Below are positions 11,042 through 22,695 of a DNA stretch of 64,000 nucleotides, in pieces. The number at the start of each line of letters is the position of its first letter. Position 1 is the stretch's first letter. The translations under genes and the position numbers were made by a program. Under the pieces are notes generated by a model. The model saw only the letters and a list, made by a program, of their open reading frames with translations. It ran no database searches and was not told the origin of the DNA. This stretch comes from Semisulcospira habei (taxonomy: Eukaryota; Mollusca; Gastropoda; Semisulcospiridae): contig BTPG01000003.1 of the NCBI GenBank assembly GCA_036245525.1, positions 135,034,873 to 135,098,872 on the forward strand, read 5' to 3'.

Positions 11042-11841
11042 AAGACCACCTGGATGCATCCTCGCTCCAAGCACTGGCACCTCATCGACCATGTCCTAGT
11101 GCGTCGGAGGAATGAGTGATGCTCAGTGCCGAGTGCAGAGTGTCACACTCACACACTCAGTGCAGAGTGTCACACTGACCACCGCCTTGTCCGCTGCAAA
11201 CTCAGGCCCCACTTAGAGCTAAAACATAGGAAAGGTTGGAGGGGGAGCCCAAGAGAAAGCTTGATGTTGCCAGCCTTCAGCGTGATGACGTGAAGGCTGA
11301 CTTTCAGACAGACTTACAGCTTAGGCTCAAGGACCAGCAGTCTTCTCCCCTGAAACATTCTGGTAACAACTGAAAACTGCTGTTGCAAAATCCTTTGCGG
11401 AAGTCTTGGGCTTTGGTAGAAAGAGGAACAAAGACTGGTTTGACGAAAACAACGTAGAGATCCAGAAACACATAGCAAAAAAATAGAGCCGCCCATCAGG
11501 CCCACCTAGCCCAGCCTTCCTGCACTGTGAAGAAGTCTGCCTTCCGCCTCATCTGCAGCAGTCTCCGATGCAAGCTTAGAGAGCTCCAGAACGAGTGGTG
11601 GACCAGACTCGCACAGAGGTCTCAGCATTGCGCTGACAGTGGTGACTACAGGGGCTTCTACGAAGCACTGAAAGCAGTGTATGGCCCCAGGCACCTGGTA
11701 CAAAGTCTTTTGCAACGCGCTGATGGACAGGCACTCCTCACAAATAATACCTCTATCTATCCGCTGGTCGGAATATATCCAGAACCTCTCCAGCGCTGAG
11801 CGCACTGTTCAAGATGCAGCCATCCTCCAGATCCCCAAATT

Positions 11842-12244
11842 CCCCCCCCCCCCCCCCGGGTCTGCCCTGGGGGACTTGGGTGGGGTTAACTACTTTTTAG
11901 TTCCCAGGGTCACCCTGGTCTGCCCCACAGGGTGGGGTTTCCCCTCTATTCTGGGGCATGTGTTTCTATCTATCTTTGGTCTATTCACCTGTATTTGCCT
12001 TTTTGAAACTCTCCCTACTGTCTGCGCTGCCTGTAGCTGTTGATATTGGATGTGTGTTGCTAAATGGTCTTAGCTTTATTTAGACCTCATGTTGTAGGTT
12101 TATTTAACGTAATGGACCGGCTGGCGACATACATTCAATATTCTGTTTAGGTTTTTTTTTCACAAGCAGTGCAGGCACGTCCTGAGAAAGTATTGTTGCT
12201 GTCGGGACGTTAAACAATGTACAATCAATCAATCAATCAATCAA
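11842..12244 (+). mobile_element. SINE-F retroposon with (AATC)n tail
   Basis: About 400 bases inserted in the LINE1 RT. Begins after a C run at GGGTCTGCCCTGGGGGACTT and ends CGGGACGTTAAACAATGTAC then AATCAATCAATCAATC. Two other copies occur inverted at 44957-45300 and 55802-56198. No open frame, no obvious tRNA boxes at its start; the conserved GTCGGGACGTTAAAC end and short tandem tail suggest it borrows a LINE's RT. Confidence 0.85.
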
Positions 12245-12267
12245 ACCCACACCTTCCAGTGAAGGTG

Positions 12268-13139
12268 AAAATGGACGAACCGCCCACCACTGAAGAGACC
12301 CTCGCAGCCATCCATCAGCTCAAGAGTGGCAAAGCAGCAGGCAATGACGGAATCCCGCTAGAGATCTGGAAACATGGAGGCCCACCACTGCACAACAAGC
12401 TCCACGACCTCTTTCTCTGCTGTTGGGAGCAAAGAACACTGCCAAAGGATCTCCGTGATGCAGTCGTCGTCACTCTGTACAAGAACAAAGGGGAGAAGTC
12501 TGCCTGTTCCAACTATCGTGGAATTACCCTGCTGTCCATTGCCGGGAAAATTCTCGCAAGGCTGCTCCTGAATTGGCTGGTACCTGCCATTGCTGAAGAC
12601 CATCTCCCAGAGGGCCAGTGTGGCTTCAGAACCAACAGGAGCACCACTGACATGGTCTTTGTGCTGAGACAGCTTCAGTAGAAGTGCCGCGAGCAAAACA
12701 AAGGTACGTAATGTTTGTTGACGTAATGTTTGTCGACCTAACAAAAGCGTTCGACACTGTGAGCAGCCAAGGCATGTGGCTGATCCTGGAGCGACTTCGC
12801 CGTCCCCCAAAGGTCCTCAGCATAATCGTCCAGCTGCACAAGGACCAGCAAGGCCAGATTAGACTCAACACTGACCTCTCAGAACCATTCCCCATTCTCA
12901 ACTGTGTAAAGCAGGGCTGCGTGCTGGCACCGACCCTCTTCACTATCTTTTTTAGCATGATGATAAAGCATGCCACAGAGGACATTGACGATGACGACGC
13001 CGTGTACATCAGGCACCGTCTCGATGGCAGCCTGCTCAACCTCCGACGACTGCAGGCCCACACCAAACCCCTAGACCCGCTGCTTCGTGAGCTGCTCTTT
13101 GCTGATGATGCTGCCCTCGTTGCGCACACAGAGAAATAG
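12268..13139 (+). pseudogene. LINE1 reverse transcriptase fragment
   Basis: RT core of the decayed copy: [53 protein letters not shown] then a stop (12679-12681), then VDLTKAFDTVSSQGMW, NCVKQGCVLAPTLFTIFF and LLFADDAALVAH with the FADD active site. A short duplicated ACGTAATGTTTGT at 12706-12732 adds bases between the two frames. Ends at TAG 13137-13139; the remaining thumb region is read in another frame to 13397. Confidence 0.85.
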
Positions 13140-13397
13140 AGCCGTGCAGTGCATCACGCCCTGCTTTGCAGACGCCGCCCAGCTCTTTGGACTCGAGGTC
13201 AGTCTAAAGAAGACAGAGGTCCTCCACCAGCCGGCACCCAAGGAAGAGCATCGCTCTCCCCATATCACCATCGGAGAGTCTGAACTGAAGTCAGTGCACC
13301 AGTTAACCTGCTTTGGTTGCATCATCACATCAGACGCCAAGAATGACAAAGAGATGGACAACAGGCTGCCAAAAGCGAACAGCGCTTTCGGGCGTTT

Positions 13398-13583
13398 TTA
13401 ATTCAGCCGTAAAGTATGAATGACCGGTTTTCAGATGGGTCGCATTACTGTCGCTAGTAACAGTCAGGACCGCCACACTTGTCGTCAGCTCATTACTGAG
13501 TCAACTAAGCTCGTTTTCTGGCATGGTACTTATGACACATTATTTCGTTTTCGATGTTAATCTGATTTCATAGACCCGCGTTT

Positions 13584-13616
<33 letters not shown>

Positions 13617-13845
13617 TTTGTCTGTTCAGTAACACTTACTGCTAAACATGTAAGTTTCTTGTTTTGTAACTTTGCATACGATAGAAAATGAGGAGTTAAA
13701 TCTGAAGTGCGAAGGTTCCTCATAGAGGCCGAGGATAAGACATACCATTTGTCTGAGGTAGCGGACGTCGCATAGGTTGAAGCAACCAACATCACTGGCG
13801 CCCTGGACCGCAACAGACAGGAACCCCGAGTCTTAAATTGACATT
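13398..13845. other. Unassigned spacer with poly-T run
   Basis: No gene seen. It contains a T run of about 28 bases at 13588-13615, possibly the poly-A of an inverted retroposon, but no matching body was recognised on either side. Confidence 0.5.
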
Positions 13846-15540
13846 AGCCCATGGGCCAGCTCTAGGTACCGTGCACCCCCCTCCCCCCTTCCCCCCTCCC
13901 CCCCCCCCCACAGTACTCAGTAAGATGGGTTTCAAAGTGTACTTTAGCATGTCCTGAGATGTTAAAGCCATGTTAACCTAAATTCCTTAAAAACACACCA
14001 GAGATATAGCTGATGGCGCAGGGGTACCCCCATTCACGCTCTTCGCGGATGCTAAAATGTGGTTGAGAAACATTTTTCTATAAATAAATCAGAATTCATT
14101 CCAGAAGCCCAATCAGAAATATTATGTTATGGCACACCTTTTGCGTCTTCTGCAAAGAAACAAAATGAAAAATATTGAATCTTTGGCTCACAGTGCATTT
14201 ATTTGTGCACCCAGAAAACGGCCATTTCTGGGAAATTGCAAAAAAAGACAAAAACAGTGGTTGATTTTGTATTCAATGAGACCTGTCAATTTAATTGCAA
14301 TTCTCCTCTTGGTACGGCTGTACTGACGTCATTAATGTAGATCAAGAACAGCATCAGACACGAGATACACCTTTCCCGAGTTTGACAAGACTGTTGAATG
14401 TGCAGACGGTAGAAGCTTCAGTGGCAGCCCCAGTTTACATACCTTTCCTCCTTTTTATGTCTTAACTAAAAAGAATGATAATTAAATTGATAAGTCACAT
14501 TGAAATTAATGAAATGATCACAACGTTTTATGCTCAATATGCATACGTTGTTAAGAAAACTGGCAAAAAAAGTTTTTAAACAGAGGAATATGATGTAAGC
14601 AATTGTTATGCGTTCCTTTGCATACTGGAAGATTGGGGGTAGGGCAGGGGATTTAGCCACTGTAACCCTAAATGCATCACAGCATCATAAAATCAGTTTG
14701 GGAGTAACTGTGGCACTCTATCCTAACCAATAAAACCTAAACAAGACCTATCAGCGGTATACAAAATTTTTGAGGGCATTAGAAACAACGTACGTTTCCC
14801 AATTCGGCAATTTTAAATGGGAAAAAGCTATTATTCATTACGAACGTACCGTAAAGGATGCCGACTTTCGTTATTTTCTTGCACTTTATGCTCACATTAT
14901 TGAAACTGAATACGTAAAGAGAGGTCAAAATGAAATAGAATAACTTTAGTATTTTTTTCTAATTAATTGTGTGCATTTTTACAACTAGGGGGTAGGGTTA
15001 CAAAAAGCAACCACTGTGGCACTCATAGTACTCACAGCATCACCTAGTTAGTTTATAATAATTGCGACATCTTGTTTTAAAGATGTAAACCTGAAAATGG
15101 ATTGCCAAAGCTATAGATAATGTCTGCAGGCATCTGACACATTTATTTATTTATTTATTTATTTATTCTTTTGCTATTTCACGGAAATAGCTGTTTACTG
15201 TGTGCACAAATAAATGCAAAGTGAGCCAGAGATTCAATATGTTTCATTCTGTATTTTTGCAGAAGACGCAGAAGGTGTGCCGTACCATAATATTTCCTGA
15301 TTTGGGCGTCTGGAATGAATTCTGATGATTTATTTAGCTGAAAATGTTTCTCAACCACATTTTAGCATTCGCGAAGAGCGTGAATAGGGGTACCCATGAG
15401 CCATCTGGTGTGTTCCTAAGGATTTTAGCGAACATGGCTTATCCATCTCTGGGCATACTAAGGTACACTTTGAAACCCATCTTACTGAGTACTGGGAGGG
15501 AGATGGGGGGTGCATGGTAGCTAGGGCTGGCTCATGGACT
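13846..15540. mobile_element. Foldback element with arms of about 370 bp
   Basis: The ends are inverted copies: AGCCCATGGGCCAGCTCTAG at 13846 against the reverse complement of CTAGGGCTGGCTCATGGACT ending 15540. The pairing continues inward through TACTCAGTAAGATGGGTTTC (left) and GAAACCCATCTTACTGAGTA (right), the CTCTTCGCG/CGCGAAGAG block, CAGAATTCATTCCAGA, and TGTGCAC near 14205 and 15215. The middle (about 14240-15175) has no coding frame. Arms are diverged (roughly 85% by eye) with small gaps. ACAT occurs immediately outside both ends, possibly a target duplication. A non-autonomous DNA element with long inverted repeats is the likely explanation. Confidence 0.85.
15139..15168. repeat. (ATTT)n microsatellite
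   Basis: About seven TTTA units near the inner edge of the right arm of the foldback element; absent from the left arm. Confidence 0.9.
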
Positions 15541-15589
15541 ACATGCCGTTGCTTTGATTACCACATTACATCTACATTTAATTTAAGTT

Positions 15590-15926
15590 TCTAAATTCGG
15601 ATTGCCTTGTTGTGTATTTCGCTTCGTCGGGGGTTCTTTCTCCAGGTACTCCGGCTCTTCCTCCCCCTCCACTTTGGTATCAGCTTCAGCCCACTTAATC
15701 AAATTTCAAATAGAAACGATTTTGAATATCCAAAAACTTCAGTAGCTCGCTTGAGCTTGCCCTTAGCACCACGTGAATGTTCTGTGTTTGTGTACAGTGT
15801 GTGAGTGAATGCGCGTGATTCACGTGAGCGTGCTTGTTGGGTTCAGTTCGCGGCGGCGCTTTGAGCCGATTTTCAATTGGGATAAAGTGCCTATTTAATG
15901 CGCTTATTATTATTATTATTATTATT
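15590..15926 (+). mobile_element. Retroposon 3' region with (ATT)n tail
   Basis: GTCGGGGGTTCTTTCTCCAG, then TACTCCGGCTCTTCCTCC, resembles the CCGGGTACTCCGGTTTCCTCC block common in animal retroposons. It is followed by CACGTGAGCGTGCTTGTTGG, GTTCAGTTCGCGGC and GCGCTTTGAGCC, then a run of TTA units at 15905-15926. The same ending occurs inverted at 33200-33330. No open frame. Whether it is a SINE or the 3' UTR of a LINE cannot be told. Confidence 0.6.
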
Positions 15927-16535
15927 TTCAGTTATTTTCCCATTGTTTATGTCACATGTGACACTGTGACAGAAATGTTTACTTTTGATTTCTCATGAAT
16001 TTTTATTTTACTGTTCTAATGCATTGTCATGAATAACTTCCAAGACGAAGAGAATGGACATTCGTTGAAAATAAGGATATACGGAAACGATTTAAAGCGG
16101 CCGCCCGTAAATTACATCGTGAGAACTTTACTTGTTCAATAGGCGGTTCCACGGTTGGTGCTGATGCCACTGCTTTCTTTAATAGTGTATCCACCAGCAC
16201 CAATATCCTGTCATTGTCGATAATATTGCATTTGCAATCATCTTTATGTCACACTGTTATGCACGTGGCACTTTAACACACCCCGACTTCCAACGGCCAA
16301 AGTGAGAAAACTGAATAATGAATTTTTCTATGATGGTGTACGATTGTAGGGATATCAAGCCTTCTAAAACGCTGGAGACGAGCAAGTATCTATGCAATTT
16401 AATTTTTTACATGATTTCAACATTTTTGGTACCAATTCTGGGCCCGTAGTGATGGCGGGGTAATAAACCTTTTAACCGCTTTTTAATTTTAATCCCAGAA
16501 TAAATGGTGAGAATCCAGAGATATAAGTCGGTAAT
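15927..16535. other. Unassigned sequence
   Basis: No repeat match within the window and no coding evidence. It lies upstream of the Harbinger fragment and may be its 5' non-coding part. Confidence 0.35.
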
Positions 16536-16874
16536 ATGCCTCTAAAACGCGGCGGCCGGGGGATAACTTTATTCCCTCTGGGGGACAGGATTAGTCGCGC
16601 TATTCTTCAAGATGAAGCTTTGGAATTGTACAGTCGGAGAAACCAGCTGCAAAGAAATCGCGTTTTTCGAGACCACCGAAATCCTTTTGACCTCTTAAAT
16701 GATTCAGAGATACATCGGAAGTTTCGTTTCAGCCGACAGCACATAGTTGCCATCACCGATGAAATCCGGGAGTTCATCGAACAGTGGAACATTCCAAGAC
16801 GTGTGTGGAGAGATAATTGGGGTTTAGAGAACAACTCATTTGCCTTCCTTGGTGTCACTAAGATGTTAATGTGA
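16536..16874 (+). pseudogene. PIF/Harbinger-like transposase, N-terminal fragment
   Basis: ATG frame of 112 codons. The stretch RNRVFRDHRNPFDLLNDSEI, then HRKFRFSRQHIVAITDEIRE, matches the N-terminal region of Harbinger transposases and HARBI1-like nucleases (RD-x-NP...DxEI-x-RF-RFSR-x-I). The DDE catalytic domain that should follow is absent: after about 16800 the frame drifts and stops at TGA 16872. No start-proximal signal peptide or membrane segment. Either a 5' exon of a spliced transposase or, more likely, a truncated fossil; no terminal inverted repeats were found. Confidence 0.7.
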
Positions 16875-18059
16875 CATACGTAATTTACGACGTCATTTAC
16901 TACTATGACGAACAAGTTATCTTGAAAGCCAATTTCCTCCGTACCAGCAGAAGATTTGCCTGACAAGTTAGCAGACCTGTGTTTGCTCAAAATGAATAGC
17001 GTCATAATGTGATGCATAAAACTACATCTACGTTGACCACGTATGCAGAATGCTGTCTTATAAGAGCACACTGACATCAGCTGAGAAGTGGCGTCTGCCT
17101 TTTTTCTCTCGCCGCTTGACTCCTTTTCTCTGCTTCTTCTCCATCGTCGACAGAACAGGTAGGTTTGCATGCTTTCTTATTCACATTCATATAGCCTGTT
17201 CTGGGCAATGGTTAGATTAATCAAAAGAATATGTTTTGAAGTTTATGTTCTGTACAGATTCATTCAATATGCATTACAATCAATTTGAAACTTTCGTCTG
17301 CCATTTTCGGCAGGCCCGCGAAAGGAAAACCCTCGCATTACTTGTGCTTGTAAAACGAAATTTCTGTGGATCCTAGCTTCTATGGGCCTCCTCACAACAC
17401 TAATCTAACAATTAAAAAAATAATACACCACACTAATGATGATAAATCGTGGAATCATACGCAACGCAAATCCTAAATAACTTGTGCGTTCACTTTGTAT
17501 GCAATCTGACACATGAGGAACCGTGGCACTAATGAGAAGATGTAACTAAAGAACAGATAAGAAAGATGAACGGGAGTCATGATTTAGCAATAAGAATATA
17601 AAAAATAAAATACAACTATACATAAGATGTTTGCAGTATCATAAAGTCGTGTTCCGAGCATTTTGTATGTGCCCTTGTCAGGTTGGATAAAGCTTGTGTT
17701 GAGGGCAAGTCTTCATTATATTATGAGACCTTTAATTTAACACAGTAGCCAGGGGTAGAGTCTCTTCAAAAAGTAATAGGCTTATAGCAGGAGAAATGAA
17801 AAAAAAAAAAAAGAGGCGCAAGGAATGATACAGTTTGATTTTCTTTATTTATTGGCTGCGTTTGTTTTTATTTATGCCTCCTATCTGAAGGGCTCGGCCT
17901 CAACATTCTTAAGGCTACAGGTCGCCTAAAGCTTTATTGCGATTCAGGATACATACCCACTTAGATACTGACCCACCAAACGTTCTCTTTGTCTGTACGA
18001 CGTGAAGAAATCCTGGCGGTTTTCAGTTAGCGTCAGAGCGCCAGAGAACGGGTCGGTGT
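16875..18059. other. Unassigned sequence
   Basis: No coding region supported. A fragment GTCTCTTCAAAAAGTAATAGG with CTTATAGCAGGAG at about 17760-17793 matches part of the MITE copy at 9080-9110. An A run lies at about 17800-17813. Probably intron between the two + strand exons. Confidence 0.4.
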
Positions 18060-18273
18060 TTAACTCATCCAGCCCTGACGCACTACAGCAGGAGATGGGT
18101 CGACCATGATAATTCAAGTGCAGTGCCTGAATAGCTTGGCGCCGACAGGCGCCCATCTAATCTGGCACAGCCCTTGAATTATCATGATCGATCCATCTTC
18201 TACAACAGGTGCATAGTCGTTAGATGACGCCTCCAAAATTTGGGAAATACGTGCGCCGGGCTGAATGAGTTAA
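18060..18273. repeat. TTAA MITE, complete copy
   Basis: 214 bases from TTAACTCATCCAGCCCTGAC to GGGCTGAATGAGTTAA: terminal inverted repeats with TTAA at both outer ends. The centre is a hairpin, AGCTTGGCGCC and GGCGCC separated by ACA-type loop, flanked by CATGATAATTCAAG and CTTGAATTATCATGAT, so almost the whole element can fold back. Same family as 9012, 9864 and 21281. Non-coding; mobilised in trans, probably by a piggyBac-type transposase (inference). Confidence 0.85.
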
Positions 18274-18433
18274 ACTGATCAGCTGATTTCCAACACACTA
18301 TTGTTCACATATACATTACACAATAGAGTGTTGCCTGTTAACGTGGTCCGGGAAGTCGGGGGTCTCAACTGTAACTGGAAATCCAGTTAGAAACGGCGAG
18401 ACGTCACCACGCCATCTGATGGGCGTGGCAAGG

Positions 18434-18630
18434 TTAACTCGTTCACTGCCGAGAAAATGTGAACACAACCCGACTGCAAGAGGTGTAGATCTTCATGCAT
18501 GTGTAGGGGCTCGTGAAGCTTACGGACATCACTTTGAATCTGTGTTCCTGTGACAGCTAGAGCTTTTTGTAGTTGAAACATTGAAGACTGCAGAAACACA
18601 AGCTGCGGCAGCTGGCGCTGAACGGGTTAA
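18434..18630. repeat. Second TTAA MITE type
   Basis: 197 bases bounded by TTAACTCGTTCACTGCCGA and CAGCTGGCGCTGAACGGGTTAA. The outer 12 bases are inverted repeats with TTAA at each edge, but the interior differs from the 18060 family. A third TTAACTCATTCACGACG start lies at 18663 with no partner found. Confidence 0.65.
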
Positions 18631-18761
18631 GATTGACGTGACTTGGCATGCACTTACGATGATTAACTCATTCACGACGTGACGCATCCGGATACGTGGC
18701 GTTAATGCTTGAACCAAAGAATCCCATTTTTAATTCAGTCTCATTTCTATTCTTTGCCCAG

Positions 18762-19151
18762 TGTATGGAGCCGATTTCACCATGACCTGTCCACCCAGTT
18801 TTATTGAGGGCGATCAACACAGATTGCTGTGTAAAGTGGATAGAAATACAATCACCGTAACCGGATCATCAGCAAAGTGTCTTTTTGTGAATAATGTTCA
18901 GTTTGAACTTCAGCAGCCTGGAATATGGGCGACTCAGGGCAGTGCAAATTACCCCACTTGCAACACAAATTTTAATGGAGTGGCCCGATGTGTGAACATG
19001 ACAAGTGACGTAGCAACCTACGAACTAAGGTTCACTGCCCACAATGCAACTCAATATGGACGGGCCCTGAGGTGCTGGAGTGATTGCGTCGAGACAGACA
19101 GTAACACTGTGACATCCGACTACACCACCTGTAACCCAATAACGATCTCAG
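18762..19151 (+). CDS. Internal exon of a secreted or cell-surface protein, Cys-rich Ig-like module 2
   Basis: A 390-base exon with acceptor TTCTTTGCCCAG and donor TCAG/GTATGT, phase 1 at both ends, so it joins in frame to the exon ending at 8764 (last base G plus TG gives Val). It encodes 130 residues, starting YGADFTMTCPPSFIEG and ending TTCNPITIS, with about nine Cys and two N-glycosylation sites (NMT, NAT). VATYELRFTAHNATQYG lines up with YTYELNFTFDIATQNG of the first exon, and the TxxCPxxF starts also align, so this is a tandem, exon-encoded domain array. Probably Ig-like extracellular modules of a receptor or secreted lectin-like protein; not assigned to a family. The intron between them is about 10 kb and full of repeats. 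Confidence 0.74.
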
Positions 19152-20265
19152 GTATGTCGACATTAATAAACTTCACTGGTTAGTTTTGGTTCAAACGCCA
19201 GGTCGAAGTATTAATGTGAATTGTGCATTTTGGAAAGATCTTCCTTCCAGTAGCTGAAAATCAAATAACCTTTATAACAAAGGTTAGGGTGGGGGTGGGG
19301 GGGGGGGGCGTTCAAACTTGCCATACAGGGACTTTTTGTTTTATAGAGTTTTAAAGAATTATCGGTAGGGGGATACCCCCCCCCCCCCACTCCCATTCCC
19401 CAGATCCGCCCCTCCACAGTGACTAATCTCAAAGAGAGTTTTTATCTGCAAGTCACCATTGCAGATACTTGGTCAAAATGATTTTTGAGAGTTAGATGAT
19501 GGGCTTTGCAGGCTTGGACAGGCTGAGACATAGAAATGTAAAAGTTTTATCCAGAAATGTGAGACTCCTACGAAATAAAACTTGATTAGCTGAGAAACAT
19601 TACAATATGTCGAACGATAGCCTGTAAGGCAAATAATTTACAGGTACTTTTTCATTCTTTTTTTTTTCAGAAGCCCGTCCAATGTATCTTGTTTTTATTC
19701 AGTAGTTTAGTAATCTTTCATGCGTACACAAGGAAATCAAGCAAAATATGTTTTTCGTATTGATGTTTTCTTTAACGTTTAGCTAAACAAAAATATAAAT
19801 AATTTTTCAGAATATGGGAAAGGATTGACAACATTCATATCAAAGAGATACGTAATATGGATTACCAGAAGATACGTAAGTTAGATTTTAAAAAAACATC
19901 GACTGCAAAATTCCCCCTTCTGCTTATTACTTATTACGATGAATGACGTTCATTTCACAAAATGCTGTCGCTCATATATTATCTGTCTTTCAAGCATACG
20001 TGTGCGTGCTAAAAGGGAAATTTCACTTATTTCAGAGAGGATTTAAATGGGTTTACAAAATGTGTCGAAACCTCAGGTTTTAGGGGAAGAGACCCAATTA
20101 TGAAAAACTTAAGCAAAAACGTCCCACGCCACCGTCCAAAGAAAGGTAGAATCAATTCGGCACCACGATTTGATAGAGATTATATTATGCATGTTAGCAC
20201 AAAGCCAAATTTCAAAGCTCGATTCGACGCAGAAGTAGTTCCAGTTAAAAAAAAAAGTGACACAT
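19152..20265. other. Unassigned, probably intron
   Basis: No coding frame supported. Contains a G run (19297-19309) and a C run (19375-19388), and AT-rich sequence after 19660. No matches to other parts of the window were noticed. Confidence 0.4.
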
Positions 20266-20269
20266 AGCC

Positions 20270-21005
20270 TGTCGTCCGTGGTAAACGTTAACGTTGACAT
20301 TTTCTCGGAGACTGTTCAAGCTTCTGACTTTAAACTTGGCCCAAGGGTACTTTGTGGTAAATCCTTTCTAAACATTCCAGTTTCAGGGACCTCTCGCAAA
20401 GGTCACGGCCACACGGGGTTCAGAGGCTTTTTTTAAATTATTATTGTTATTATTTTCAATAGCCATATTTTGACACAGATTGTTTCTTCTCAAATACTAT
20501 TTTCAACTTCAAGCCCAAACTTGTTACAGAGATAGCTGGTAATAAGACCTTTCTATGCTTACTAATTTCGATGACCCCTCGAACAAGTCTAGGGTCAGAG
20601 AAGGACAACAAGTGGGTGAAAATGTCAGTTTTTGACAGAATTGTGTTTTTTTATCAAAGTTGTTTGCAAACTTTTCAAAAGTTCAAGGTCACAAAAGGTC
20701 GACAAATGTGTGAAAATGACAGTTTTTGATAAAATTGTAGTTTTTATCTACGTTTTTGAAAAACTTTCAGTGACATTTGGCACACAGGTAGCTGATGATA
20801 AGGCGTTTTCTATGGTTAGTAATTTAATGGTCCCCTAGCAAATGTCAAGGGTCTTGGGGTACAAAATAGCCATATTTAAAAAAAAACAAAACTGTTTTTT
20901 CTCAAATACTGTTTTCAACTTCCAGCCCAAACTTGGTTTTTGAGATATCTGATGATGAGGCCATTTCTATGCATACTAATTTTGATGATCACTCGGAAAA
21001 GTCAC
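20270..21005 (+). repeat. Family B repeat, head plus about four units
   Basis: Begins with the head (GTCGTCCGTGGTAAACGTTA, TTCTCGGAGACTGTTCAAGC) and contains successive units marked by AGAGATAGCTGGTAATAAGA, CAGGTAGCTGATGATAAGGC and GAGATATCTGATGATGAGGC. Units are spaced by roughly 160-200 bases and are diverged from each other. Non-coding. Confidence 0.82.
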
Positions 21006-21088
21006 GTACACGCGCACGTGTACGATTCATCAAACAACTGAATGGGAGCGGAGATTTTGGGGGTGGGGGCTGCAGTAGAAATTAACCC

Positions 21089-21192
<104 letters not shown>

Positions 21193-21280
21193 TACTGAGA
21201 CTGAAAGCTTCACATTTGTATACTGCCATATGCAAGCTACATAATAGTACTTGCCGATAAAGATATAGACCAATGGCTTT

Positions 21281-21343
21281 AATTCAAGGGTAGTGACAGA
21301 ATAGCTTGGCGCCTAGAGGCGCTAAGCTATTCTGGCACTACCC
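21281..21343. repeat. Core hairpin of the TTAA MITE family
   Basis: GGGTAGTGACAGAATAGCTT then GGCGCC, loop TAGA, GGCGCTAAGCTATTCTGGCA then CTACCC: an almost perfect 56-base hairpin (21288-21343). It matches the centre of the MITE at 18060, without its outer ends. Confidence 0.75.
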
Positions 21344-21739
21344 AACTAATTTTGTCAAACATATTTTACACACTGGTGTATGCCGAATGATACGGGCTAA
21401 TGTGGTGGGTAGGAAGCTGCACCAAGCCTGTTTAACCGGTGGTCACTGATCCACATCCTCATCTGCGTGGTACAGCTGACCAAGACTATGTGCATGCTCT
21501 ATGAACCGACCAACTTCTCGCGTTTTGCAGCATAAAGGCGACCGACTGACCAAACTGAGAGCGCTGCTTATTAGGGCCCTAACCAGTGCGCATGCAGAAT
21601 CCCTTGCATGTCTGGTCCCGGCGGCTTGCATAGCAAGCCTGCTTGTAACGCACGCAGAATCGCCCACAGTCGCACGTACAGACTCTCACGCAACAGACGC
21701 ATACACCGCCACTGACTCAGACGGGCGCATTCATGCGGT
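21344..21739. other. Unassigned sequence
   Basis: No gene or clear repeat. It may include the lost terminal part of the gypsy LTR that ends somewhere in this stretch. Confidence 0.35.
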
Positions 21740-22695
21740 AAAACAAACACACGGGTTCCCTTTCTAAAGTGACTTTATACAATATAAATATACCCAAAAA
21801 CCGCTCACACTATCAAACTATATACATCACATACACATAGGTTTTAGTTTCACACTGTCTCCAACCTGTTTGATGTTATTGCCTGGCTACGTTGGTCCTT
21901 CTCACGTCTAGGCGTGAAAGTCCTTCGTCGTACGCTTCTTCTTGCCGTCCTGTCTCTTTGGCACGGACGTCCTCGTTCTCGTACGGTAGCGCAGTTCTCG
22001 CTTTGACTCGGGCGTCTTGGTCCCGGTCAGACTCACTCTCAGTGAAGAGCTGGAGGGATGACCTCACGTTAGGTCCCACCTGTGACTCGACGTCTCGGCG
22101 TCCGTCGTTCCACTCTTTACAAGAACTCTAAACACAACAACAAGGATCCAAACGTAACGCTTGCTAAACACACAACATATTGGATCAATGAGAAACGTCA
22201 CGTAACCTGGCTGATACAAATAACTCACACGTTCATTCACACACACACACGTGCTTCATAAACTGTCTATTTCCGTAACACCCCTATATCTCTGTCGCTA
22301 TCTTGAAACAGACTATAGCCTAACACTCTTGCTATACATTACTCTATACACTGGAAAAGACTATGCTTAACCAACCACATACTATCTTCATAGCGGCTTA
22401 AACATACACACCTCGCATTCTTTTATTTATCTATCTCGGTAACAACTATACAAAAACACCGGTTACTTCCCCGAATTCTAAACATACATAAACCAAACCG
22501 GAACACCGCTATACAACCACATTACTCTTACCAACGCATACTGTCTTTAACTAAACAACTATCAATACTACATTTATAGAAACATACCTGAAATATAGGC
22601 TTCAGAGTCTTGGAATACGGGCTAGGTATCTCAAACACAACCGTTCCATACGACAAGACAGCCCGTACTAATATATTCCTGCTCTGACAGACACA

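Larger units (their letters stand above)
10556..13397 (+). mobile_element. LINE1-family copy (APE-type non-LTR element), decayed
   Basis: Second copy of the LINE that is nearly intact at 25307-28544, about 90% similar by eye. It starts inside the endonuclease (LNEVRLSDEGSLHELGAG), has lost about 30 bases near 10668, and ends abruptly within NSAFGR at 13397, so both ends are missing. Frames: endonuclease 10718-11041 with GDFNTRVGQ; RT N-terminus 11527-11800; RT core 12270-12681 ([14 protein letters not shown]) and 12730-13139 (LTKAFDTVSSQG, LLFADDAALVAH). Several stops (11039, 12680, 13137) and a SINE-F insertion at 11842 show it is dead. Confidence 0.9.

Noticed and set aside
16607..17170. 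187-codon minus-strand frame
   Set aside because: It is largely the antisense of the Harbinger fragment and has no recognisable domain.
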